A stretch of DNA of 64,000 nucleotides, taken from Desulfonatronospira thiodismutans ASO3-1. GTDB lineage: Bacteria > Desulfobacterota > Desulfovibrionia > Desulfovibrionales > Desulfonatronovibrionaceae. Position numbers and translations under genes: made by a program. A model generated the notes under the pieces. It saw only the letters and a list, made by a program, of their open reading frames with translations. It was not told the origin of the DNA and made no database searches. Below are positions 54,774 through 62,071 of the stretch, piece by piece. The stretch is taken from assembly GCF_000174435.1 (NCBI RefSeq), contig NZ_ACJN02000001.1, forward strand, positions 919,658-983,657, given 5' to 3'. How positions within the stretch are numbered: the stretch's first letter is position 1; each line of letters starts with the position of its first letter.

Positions 54774-55386
54774 GGGTATACTCCTGGTTATAAGCGCTCC
54801 CTCGGGTGCTGGCAAAAGCACGCTGATCCGCATGCTGTGCCGCGATTATCCCGGATTCGGCTTTTCTGTTTCCTACACCACCAGGAAGCCCAGGGAAAAT
54901 GAAGTGCACGGCAAAGACTACTTCTTTGTACAAAAGGATGAGTTCCAGGGGCTGATAGCAAAAAATTTTTTCGCTGAATGGGCCGAGGTGCACGGCAACT
55001 TCTACGGCACACCCGCCCGGCAGGTCTTGGAAAGCATCCAGGAAGGCCGCAGCCTGATCATGGATGTGGATATCCAGGGGGCCAGGCAGATTAAAAACAA
55101 CCTGCAGCAGGGAGCTTATATCTTTATATTTCCTCCCTCCCTGGATGACCTCAGGCAAAGGCTCATGCATCGGGGAAGCGATACTGCCGGGGCAGTGGAA
55201 AAACGCCTTCAAAACGCTGCCGGCGAAATGCTCAAAAGCGACTTTTTTGATTACTGGCTTGTTAATGACGATTTAGACTCCTCCTATGCCCGGTTAAAGG
55301 CCATAGTCCTGGCTGAAATGCAAAGACCCTTTATACGCCCGGATCTTGCCCGGAAAATCGCCTCTGGAGTACACTATGACTCATGA
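54763..55386 (+). CDS. gmk: Guanylate kinase
   Basis: 207 residues. ATP + GMP to ADP + GDP. P-loop [10 protein letters not shown] (about 11-20), then the GMP-binding region [31 protein letters not shown] and [13 protein letters not shown], and the lid [17 protein letters not shown]. All match the family at normal length. It overlaps remA at its start and pyrF at its end. Confidence 0.95.
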   Translation: MNPKGILLVISAPSGAGKSTLIRMLCRDYPGFGFSVSYTTRKPRENEVHGKDYFFVQKDEFQGLIAKNFFAEWAEVHGNFYGTPARQVLESIQEGRSLIMDVDIQGARQIKNNLQQGAYIFIFPPSLDDLRQRLMHRGSDTAGAVEKRLQNAAGEMLKSDFFDYWLVNDDLDSSYARLKAIVLAEMQRPFIRPDLARKIASGVHYDS

Positions 55387-56125
55387 ACCCCGGGTTGTCG
55401 TCGCCCTGGATGTCAGCAGCCGTGAGCAGGCCCTGGACCTGGCCCGCACCCTGAGGCCGGCTACTGACTGGGTGAAAATAGGCCTGGAGCTGTTTACTTC
55501 CTGCGGACCGCGAATCGTTCAGGAAATCAAAGATCTCGACTACAATGTCTTCCTGGACTTGAAGCTTATGGACATCCCCAATACTGTCCGGAAATCCGTA
55601 AACAACTGCATTGACCTGGGCGTGGATATGCTTACCCTGCATCTCCTCGGGGGAGAGAAAATGATAAACGCCGCCATTGACGCCAGAGACGGCAGAGATT
55701 TCCAGGCACGCTCCCGCCCGGCTCTTGTGGGGGTTACGCTGCTCACCAGCCTGGACAGGTCAGACCTGCCCTGGCCGGAATCCAGAAGCCTTTATGATGT
55801 GGTGCTGGACCTGGCCTCCAGGGCAGGAAGATGGGGGCTGGACGGAGTTGTCTGTTCCGGTGGCGAAGCTGCCGGTATCAAAAAGAGTGCCATGGAAGGC
55901 TTCTGCCTGGTCACACCGGGAATCAGGCCTGGTGAAAACCTGGAAGATCAAAAAAGAGCGGTCACGCCCTCCATGGCTATGGAGGCCGGGGCCACGCACC
56001 TGGTTATAGGCCGCCCGGTGACTGCATCCCGGGACCCATTGGATTCCCTGATGCAGATCAGACGAGAACTGTCAGCGAACTTGCAAGGAGCAGCTTATGG
56101 CGGACACGGAAAAGAAAGTGCCTGA
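55376..56125 (+). CDS. pyrF: Orotidine 5'-phosphate decarboxylase
   Basis: 249 residues, class I OMP decarboxylase of pyrimidine synthesis (OMP to UMP). VALDVSSREQALDLA, the catalytic DLKLMDIPNTVRK (Asp-Lys-Asp), LVTPGIRPGENLEDQKRAVTPSMAMEAGATHLVIGRPVTAS are in order. The ATG at 55376 overlaps gmk by 11 bp; an upstream ATG at 55346 lies inside gmk. Its end overlaps the following TPR gene by 29 bp. Confidence 0.94.
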   Translation: MTHEPRVVVALDVSSREQALDLARTLRPATDWVKIGLELFTSCGPRIVQEIKDLDYNVFLDLKLMDIPNTVRKSVNNCIDLGVDMLTLHLLGGEKMINAAIDARDGRDFQARSRPALVGVTLLTSLDRSDLPWPESRSLYDVVLDLASRAGRWGLDGVVCSGGEAAGIKKSAMEGFCLVTPGIRPGENLEDQKRAVTPSMAMEAGATHLVIGRPVTASRDPLDSLMQIRRELSANLQGAAYGGHGKESA

Positions 56126-56957
56126 TAACGGCCGGGCCGGGGCACCAGAAGAAGAAAAATCCAGGATCCAGGGAGTATTTTCCACTCAGAACCTGGTCAA
56201 AGTGGGTACCGGGAGCACTCAGAAAAAGACCGTCCAGAAGATGTACTGGTACGTAAACCAGTTGGACGATGAAAACGTGGAGATACAGCCTCTAAACGTA
56301 AACTATGTCCCATCAGGGCCCAAAAAGATAGTGCCCAGGGATGAAATCCTGGAGAAATTTTCACCTGAGCCCGAGTTCTACACCTACACAGTATTCCCCA
56401 AGATGCGCGAGCTCAACAAGACCATCGCCCGCGGAGACAGGCACCGCAAAAAAGGCGAGAGCTACAGCGCCGAATTCGAGTACAACAATGCCCTGAAAGT
56501 AGACATTGAAAACATCCGGGCCAATTTCGGGCTGGGACTGACCTACCTGGAGCGGGGAGAAAAGGAAAAGGCCCAGGATATATTCGAGCGACTGGTCAAG
56601 CTGGACGCAGCTTTCGAGGATGAACATAAGCATCTGTTCAATGAGTTCGGCATCAACCTGCGCAAGCAGAAAATGTATCAGCAGGCCCTGGAATACTACA
56701 CCAAGGCCTTAGACATGGTGGAAAATGATGAAAATCTGCACTACAATGTAGCCAGGGCCTACTTTGAATTCAAGAAATACGACAAGACATTTGAACATTT
56801 ACTGGAAACGCTCAAACTGAACCCGGAGATGGAGCACGCCAAAAAATTTATAATGTACATGAAAAAGCACAACATGCTCCCCCAGGACGCAGACGCGAAA
56901 ATAAAGCAGGCTCTCGGCAAAAAAAGCAGGCAGGAACCAGCTGAAAAATCAAATTGA
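56097..56957 (+). CDS. TPR protein, last gene of the yicC-pyrF operon
   Basis: 286 residues. The N-terminus (1-110) is not repetitive: VFSTQNLVKVGTGSTQKKTVQKMYWYVNQ, then a FSPEPEFYTYTVFP segment. Four TPR motifs span about 115-260 (SYSAEFEYNNALKVD, IRANFGLGLTYLERGE, NEFGINLRKQKMYQQALEYY, LHYNVARAYFEFKKYD). It has no signal peptide, so is probably a cytoplasmic adaptor; related Desulfovibrio proteins occur near gmk and pyrF. Function not known. It is followed by repeats. Confidence 0.75.
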   Translation: MADTEKKVPDNGRAGAPEEEKSRIQGVFSTQNLVKVGTGSTQKKTVQKMYWYVNQLDDENVEIQPLNVNYVPSGPKKIVPRDEILEKFSPEPEFYTYTVFPKMRELNKTIARGDRHRKKGESYSAEFEYNNALKVDIENIRANFGLGLTYLERGEKEKAQDIFERLVKLDAAFEDEHKHLFNEFGINLRKQKMYQQALEYYTKALDMVENDENLHYNVARAYFEFKKYDKTFEHLLETLKLNPEMEHAKKFIMYMKKHNMLPQDADAKIKQALGKKSRQEPAEKSN

Positions 56958-56978
56958 ATGGTTACTGTTTGGTTAAGG

Positions 56979-57129
56979 GTATCTGTTTAGCGCTATGCAT
57001 GTGGCATGGGGACTGGCTCTTCCGGGACCCACTTGTCCCAAAAAATGAGATATTTTAAGCACAAAATGATGCTCAAGTGGGTCCCGGAGTGCCTGTCCCC
57101 TGCTTTCCTTAAAAGCGCTAAACAGATAC
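56979..57129. repeat. Inverted-repeat element family 2, intact copy with target duplication
   Basis: 151 bp with the same perfect 16-bp ends as at 34587, but in the opposite orientation. The flanks GGTTAAGG (56971-56978 and 57130-57137) are a perfect 8-bp direct duplication, so the element was inserted here by transposition. Internal stem CGGGACCCACTTG...CAAGTGGGTCCCG. No coding capacity. Confidence 0.93.
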
Positions 57130-57182
57130 GGTTAAGGAGGGTCTGAGGTGTATCGTTCCAATTAAAGAACCGATACTTAGTG

Positions 57183-57437
57183 GCTTACTGCTGAAACCTT
57201 GTCATAAAAAACAATAACCACGCGAACCACGCTAAGAAGCGTGGCAGGACGCGTGGCAGGCCTTAGACAGGATTAACCACGCCAAAGAAGCGTGGCGGGC
57301 ATTGATTGACAGGATAACCTTTTGGCCTGGCTTCCGGCCAGGACAAAGATGATTTTCTCTTCATCAATCTCTTAATCCTGTTAATCCTGTCAAAAAAGTT
57401 CTTTTCTTTATTGGATTGCGGGCAAAGCCCGCTTTAG
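57183..57437. repeat. Modular palindromic repeat, copy B
   Basis: Shares its framework with 1956-2340 but carries different inserts: two GCGTGG hairpins (CCACGCTAAGAAGCGTGG about 57223-57240, and CCACGCCAAAGAAGCGTGG about 57277-57295). Framework blocks are CTTACTGCT, TTAGACAGGATTAAC, CCTTTTGGCCTGGCTTCCGG, CTTAATCCTGTTAATCCTG and GCGGGCAAAGCCCGC. Together with the preceding element it fills the 525-bp gap before the HDOD gene. Confidence 0.75.
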
Positions 57438-57482
57438 AGTTTTACTTCTCCGCTTACAACTTACAAAGAGTTACTACCTTTT

Positions 57483-58340
57483 ATGAACCAGGAACAGGGC
57501 CAGAATTTTCTACACAGCCTGACCAGGGTCAAGGATGATCTCCCGGTATCACCGGCCATATTGCGGGAGATATTTTACAAGACTGAGCATAGCTCCAGCT
57601 TTTCCCTGGACAGCATCAGCCGTACAGTGGCCTCGGATCAGTCCCTGACCACGAAAGTGCTCAGCAGGGCCAATTCCGCATATTACGGCTTTGAGGCCAG
57701 AATCTCGTCTGTATCCAGGGCAGTGGCTCTGCTGGGCCTTTCCGATCTGCGCAGAATAATCCTGAGTATCAGTGTGGGTGCCCTTTCCAGGAAGGTTCGG
57801 CACCAGGATCTGGACCTTCAGGTCTACTGGGAACACCAGAGCTTTACAGCCCTTATGGCCAGAGAGGCAGCCATCATGCTCGGACGCCGCGATGCAGAGG
57901 ACCTCATGACCTGCGGGCTTCTGCATGACCTGGGCAAAATTATTACAGCCCTATACGCCCCCCGTGTCTGGGCAGAAATCGATGCACAGGCCAGACAGGA
58001 ACAAAGAGCTCATTATTTGGTGGAGACGCAGTACTGGGGCATCGACCACGCCCTCATCGGGGCCATGGTGCTTCAACTGTGGCACCTGCCTGAATCCCTG
58101 ACTGAGCCAGTCAACTGGCATCACCGGCCCGAATTTGCTCCCAGTGAATTCAGGGACAAGGCCAGGATTCTCTGCCTGGCCAACAATATGGAACACTCTA
58201 TCCGTGCGGATTCACTTCATGATATTGACCAGGACCTGCACCAGGTTCTGGGGCTGAACCCCGGTGACACCCGGAATACGGCCATGGACATCATTGCCGG
58301 AAACACCATGCAGGAACTAAAAGAGATGTTTGCCGCATGA
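57483..58340 (+). CDS. HDOD domain signalling protein
   Basis: 285 residues, a stand-alone HDOD domain (about 15-215): LPVSPAILREIFYKTEH, ISRTVASDQSLTTKVLSRANSAYYG, SSVSRAVALLGLSDLRRIILSISVG, and a DLMTCGLLHDLGKIITA loop in which HD residues are partly kept. Such proteins act in stress and second-messenger signalling without clear catalysis. No receiver or output domain is attached. The stop overlaps recJ by four bases (ATGA), an uncommon pairing that may tie it to DNA repair. Confidence 0.88.
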   Translation: MNQEQGQNFLHSLTRVKDDLPVSPAILREIFYKTEHSSSFSLDSISRTVASDQSLTTKVLSRANSAYYGFEARISSVSRAVALLGLSDLRRIILSISVGALSRKVRHQDLDLQVYWEHQSFTALMAREAAIMLGRRDAEDLMTCGLLHDLGKIITALYAPRVWAEIDAQARQEQRAHYLVETQYWGIDHALIGAMVLQLWHLPESLTEPVNWHHRPEFAPSEFRDKARILCLANNMEHSIRADSLHDIDQDLHQVLGLNPGDTRNTAMDIIAGNTMQELKEMFAA

Positions 58341-60079
58341 AAAGGACCTCTCCGGTTATGAACAACACCTGGAACTCCCGCGTCAACTGGAAGCTCATCC
58401 AGACCAGCGCTTCCCCTGCACACATTGCCAGACTGGCGGAAGATCTGGAAATCTCCCCTGCCCTGTGCAGCATACTGCATCAAAGAGGCATGACCAGCCT
58501 GGAGGAAATGCAGTTTTTTTTAAGCCCCGGTCTTCGCTACCTGCAGCCCCTGGAGGACTGGCCCCAGCTGCAGCAGGCAGCAGATCTCATAGCCTCTTCT
58601 CACGACTCTGGAAACAGGATCGCTGTCTGGGGCGACTACGATGTGGACGGCATCACTTCGGCAGCTCTGCTCAAGGATTTTTTCCAGTCAAAAGGAATAG
58701 ATATCCGCTGCTATCTGCCTCACAGAGTACAGGATGGTTATGGCCTGAACATGGCCGGCATGGAAAAACTGGCTGGAGAAGGTATCAAAACCCTGATCAC
58801 CGTGGACTGCGGCATATCTCACCACAGCGAGATTTCCAGGGCCAGGGAACTGGGTATGCATGTGATCCTCACGGATCACCACCTTCCCGGAAGCGAGCTG
58901 CCTCCTGCAAACGTCATAGTAAACCCCCAGTGCAGCCCGTGCCCCTATCCAGGCCTGGCCGGTGTAGGCTCTGCGTTTTTCCTGGCTGCAGCCCTGAACA
59001 GAACCCTCCCCGGGCCACAAATGGACATCCGGGATCTGTTGGATCTGGTGGCCCTGGGCACCATAGCCGACCTGGTCCCTCTGGACAGGGCCAACCGCAT
59101 CCTGGTCAAAAACGGTCTTTTGCTTCTCAGTGAAGGTCGAAGACCCGGGATCTATGCCCTGAAAGAAGCATCCGGTCTGGGCGGGACGGATAGTATCGGC
59201 GCCGGTCAGGTGGGCTTTGCCCTGGGCCCCAGGATAAATGCCGCTGGCAGGCTGGATGATCCCTGCCAGGCTCTGGAACTGCTTTTATGCCGTGACCTGC
59301 AGCAGGCCCGCACTATTGCCGCAAGACTCAACACCCTGAACAACGAAAGGAAAAAGACCGAGGAAACCATCCTGGATATGGCCAGGCAGCAGGCAAATAA
59401 TTATAAAGATGATTCAGGACTCATACTTTTCGATCCTGACTGGCATCCGGGGGTGCTGGGGATAGTAGCCTCCCGGCTGGTGGAGGAGTTTTACAGGCCA
59501 TGCCTGGTTTTGACCCGGGAAAACGGCCTTATCAAGGGCTCCGGCAGGAGCATCTCCGGTTTTAATTTATACCAGGGCCTCTGCAGCCTGAAAAGCCACC
59601 TGACCGGATTCGGGGGACACAGCCAGGCAGCCGGCCTCAGCCTGGAACCAGAAAATCTGGAGGAGCTGCGCACCGGCTTCAGCCGTGTCATAAGTGAATG
59701 CATAGGTCCGGGGCCGCATCAAAAAGAAATTGTCCTGGATGCCTTATTGGGACTGGACGAGCTCTCCCCGGACTTTCTCCAGGAGCTCGAACTCCTGCAG
59801 CCCTTCGGGCCGGAAAATCCCAGGCCTGTCTTTCTGTCTCCTCCTCTCAAGGTATTGGATCAAAGCCTTTTTGGAAAAGACAAGCATGTAAGGTTCGACC
59901 TCAAGGACCCGGAATCCGGGGTAAAACTTCGCGGACAGTTCTGGAGGCAGGGACGCAACCTCAAGGAAACAAGCCTCAAGGGCAAAAACCTTACACTGGC
60001 CTATACCCCGGGGATAAACGTTTACCAGGGCCTGGTGAGCATCAGGCTGAACATAAGGGAAATTCTGGAAGTGTCCTGA
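58337..60079 (+). CDS. recJ: Single-stranded-DNA exonuclease RecJ
   Basis: 580 residues. 5'-3' ssDNA exonuclease acting in RecF repair and mismatch repair. DHH motifs in order: WGDYDVDGITSAAL (about 98), TVDCGIS, VILTDHHLPG, GVGSAFFLAAAL, ALGTIADLVPL; DHHA1 part LGPRINAAGRLDDP, the metal/DNA GGHSQAAG and OB-fold C-terminus. ATGA overlap with the HDOD gene means coupled translation. Confidence 0.94.
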   Translation: MKRTSPVMNNTWNSRVNWKLIQTSASPAHIARLAEDLEISPALCSILHQRGMTSLEEMQFFLSPGLRYLQPLEDWPQLQQAADLIASSHDSGNRIAVWGDYDVDGITSAALLKDFFQSKGIDIRCYLPHRVQDGYGLNMAGMEKLAGEGIKTLITVDCGISHHSEISRARELGMHVILTDHHLPGSELPPANVIVNPQCSPCPYPGLAGVGSAFFLAAALNRTLPGPQMDIRDLLDLVALGTIADLVPLDRANRILVKNGLLLLSEGRRPGIYALKEASGLGGTDSIGAGQVGFALGPRINAAGRLDDPCQALELLLCRDLQQARTIAARLNTLNNERKKTEETILDMARQQANNYKDDSGLILFDPDWHPGVLGIVASRLVEEFYRPCLVLTRENGLIKGSGRSISGFNLYQGLCSLKSHLTGFGGHSQAAGLSLEPENLEELRTGFSRVISECIGPGPHQKEIVLDALLGLDELSPDFLQELELLQPFGPENPRPVFLSPPLKVLDQSLFGKDKHVRFDLKDPESGVKLRGQFWRQGRNLKETSLKGKNLTLAYTPGINVYQGLVSIRLNIREILEVS

Positions 60080-60109
60080 TAAGGGATTCTCACTCAGATA
60101 AAGCAACCA

Positions 60110-60772
60110 ATGTACTCTAAAAGCAGTTTAAAAGTACTTATCCTGGCCATTATTCTTTTAGCCGGCCTGTACCTGCAGCAAAGCGGGATAATCGATCTCA
60201 GCCGGGAGATCGCCAGGGCTGAAAGCCTGGCAGAACTTTGGTGGGCCCCTGTGGTGTTCATTTTCGCCATGGGCTCTCTGTACACCATTGCCATGCCGGC
60301 GGCATTCTTCATCTGGATTCTGGGAGTAATCTATCACCCGTGGCCTGCGACTTTGATGGTCATAGCCGGAGGAGCACTGGGCAGTATCGGTGCTTACTAT
60401 TTTACCGGATACCTGTCCACTGCCGTACGGGAAAAATTCGCCCGCACCCAGGCCTTTTCCCTGCTGCGTAAAAATTCAGGCTTTTTCCAGCTGCTGGCCA
60501 TGCGCTCCCTGCCGGGCTTTCCCCATGTGCTGATAAATTTCAGCTGCGGAATCCTGCAGATTCCCCTGGCCGCCTATATTTACAGCACCATCCTGGGTTT
60601 TGCCTTCAAGGGCTACATATATACCACGGCAGTTCATAACGCCACACACCATGTGCATGAGTCGGGCAACAACATAGTCTCTTTCCAGACCGTCTGGCCC
60701 CTGCTGCTGCTGGTTGTCTTCTCCCTGGGAGGTATATTTATCCAGAAAAAAATTTTAAAAAACACTTGCTAA
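60110..60772 (+). CDS. TVP38/TMEM64 (DedA-like) membrane protein
   Basis: 220 residues, about five hydrophobic segments (10-30, 45-75, 83-105, 140-165, 193-213). LYTIAMPAAFFIWILGVIYHP and GGALGSIGAYYFTGYL match the VTT/SNARE-associated domain, with the LLAMRSLPGFPHVLINFSCGILQIP motif near 125-150. Family members are linked to lipid scrambling or undecaprenyl-phosphate recycling. The specific substrate here is unknown. It ends 45 bp before tmRNA. Confidence 0.82.
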   Translation: MYSKSSLKVLILAIILLAGLYLQQSGIIDLSREIARAESLAELWWAPVVFIFAMGSLYTIAMPAAFFIWILGVIYHPWPATLMVIAGGALGSIGAYYFTGYLSTAVREKFARTQAFSLLRKNSGFFQLLAMRSLPGFPHVLINFSCGILQIPLAAYIYSTILGFAFKGYIYTTAVHNATHHVHESGNNIVSFQTVWPLLLLVVFSLGGIFIQKKILKNTC

Positions 60773-60793
60773 GTGCTCACCTGATATTATATT
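60766..60793 (+). promoter_or_regulatory. Candidate sigma70 promoter of ssrA
   Basis: TTGCTA at 60766-60771 and TATATT at 60788-60793 are separated by 16 bases, giving a start near 60800, about 18 bases before the mature tmRNA 5' end. The -35 falls in the last codons of the TVP38-like gene. Confidence 0.4.
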
Positions 60794-60817
60794 AGTTATT
60801 GATGACCTGACAGATCA

Positions 60818-61180
60818 GGGGGCGACATGGCTTCGACGGGGATGATAGAGGCCAGGGTTGCAGGCCGAGGTGCCGCGGGGACCTCGTTAAACACGCGGCA
60901 AAAAATTAGTTGCCAAGAACAACGAATACGCAATGGCCGCTTAGAGCGGTCACGTTTCCACTCGCTGACGCCTGATAAGCGAAACGGAAGCGCCAAACCC
61001 CCATCAGGCTGGCTCTTCATGCTCTGTTCCGGGGCTTGAAGGGCGAGACCTCACCGGAACTTGTTTTCAGGGGCCTGTCCGGAGGCAACCCTGAAAACGA
61101 GAATTAAATCCGGACTAAGCCTGTAGAAACCTTGTGCTGAACATTCTCGGACGCGGGTTCGATTCCCGCCGCCTCCACCA
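60818..61180 (+). ncRNA. ssrA: Transfer-messenger RNA (tmRNA)
   Basis: 363 nt. The 5' end GGGGGCGACATGGCTTCGACGG and the 3' end GGGTTCGATTCCCGCCGCCTCCACCA form the alanine-tRNA-like domain with an encoded CCA. The tag frame at 60912-60944 reads AKNNEYAMAA followed by TAG. It rescues stalled ribosomes with SmpB and marks the nascent chain for proteolysis. Tags usually end in ALAA; here the third residue from the end changes the motif to AMAA. Genomic islands often integrate at its 3' end, and the DNA downstream looks degraded and foreign. Confidence 0.95.
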
Positions 61181-61290
61181 GGGTATAAAAAAAACAAGCT
61201 ATTTTTTAAATAACCAATTGAAATTCAAGAGATTGTTAGTTTAAAGAGATTTAAGTAAGTTTAATAAAAATTAATGACGTCCAGAAAAGA

Positions 61291-61351
61291 GAGGGGTAAG
61301 TGAAGGGGTAAGTTTTCAATAAAGAAAACTTGCTTTTTTTGCTTACCCCTC
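61291..61351. repeat. Nested inverted repeat beyond tmRNA, possible att arm region or terminator
   Basis: GAGGGGTAAG (61291-61300) is inverted at CTTACCCCTC (61342-61351). A direct GGGGTAAG copy is at 61305-61312 and an inner hairpin AGTTTTC...GAAAACT at 61311-61330. Direct and inverted GGGGTAAG sites resemble integrase arm sites; a terminator role for ssrA is an alternative. Confidence 0.4.
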
Positions 61352-61446
61352 TTTTATTTTTAAGGTCAGATTATGGCTACCAACCTTACTTACAACCAGA
61401 TCAAGCTCCAGCACAGCCTGGCCCTCATCGCTGATGAGTTCGCCAG

Positions 61447-61860
61447 TTACCCAGGGTATTGGCCACCAATAGCCAGGGCCTGCTTCAGCTCTTCGATGCC
61501 CTTCTCAGCCAAACGCCGCTGATTCAGGGTATAGCCCCGCACCAGGTGCTCCTTCAAAATCTGCGTGGCCCAGATGCGGAACTGGGTGCCGCGCAGGGAT
61601 TTCACCCTGTAGCCAACCGAAATCACAACGTCGAGGTTATAGTAATTTGTCTGGCATATCTTACCATCAACGGCAGTTGTCCGGGATTTCCGGACAACTG
61701 CCTGCTCGCTCAACTCGCCCTCCTTGAATACATTTCGGACGTGTTCGGAAATTGTACGATTGTCCCTCTGGAATAACTCCACCATCTGCGCCTGGGTAAG
61801 CCAGACTGTTTCATCCTTGAGAGAAACATCAGAATCTGTCGTATGGTCATGATTAACATG
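61447..61860 (-). pseudogene. RhuM-family protein remnant
   Basis: DETVWLTQAQMVELFQRDNRTISEHVRNVFKEGELSEQAVVRKSRTTAVDG and NYYNLDVVISVGYRVKSLRGTQFRIWATQILKEHLVRGYTLNQRRLAEKGIEELKQAL match the conserved core of the RhuM virulence family. There is no convincing start (the frame runs back to a stop near 61968), and it ends after QALAIGGQYPG, well short of the usual length of about 330 residues. So it is a truncated copy. The neighbouring 61181-62071 DNA has only a short unrelated frame beginning MATNLTYNQIKLQHS at 61374. Confidence 0.7.
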
Positions 61861-62071
61861 AAAGAGATGATGCCCGGCAATCCTGTCATAATCTGCCCGG
61901 CCGTCAATATAGACTGACCCGTCGTGATTCCTGCCGCTTCTTTTATCCTGCTCAAAAAATCAGCTTTCATTTCAGTTGTTGCTTTCAGCGGCATATTAAT
62001 CTATGCATACGATCAGAAAAAACGCATAGTCTTTCCCTTCATGATAATCTTTTTTCTTTTACGAGTTGATT

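Noticed and set aside
58330-59133. Alternative 267-residue frame in recJ
   Set aside because: It is out of frame with the conserved RecJ motifs and rich in Pro/Arg/Ser as expected for a shadow.
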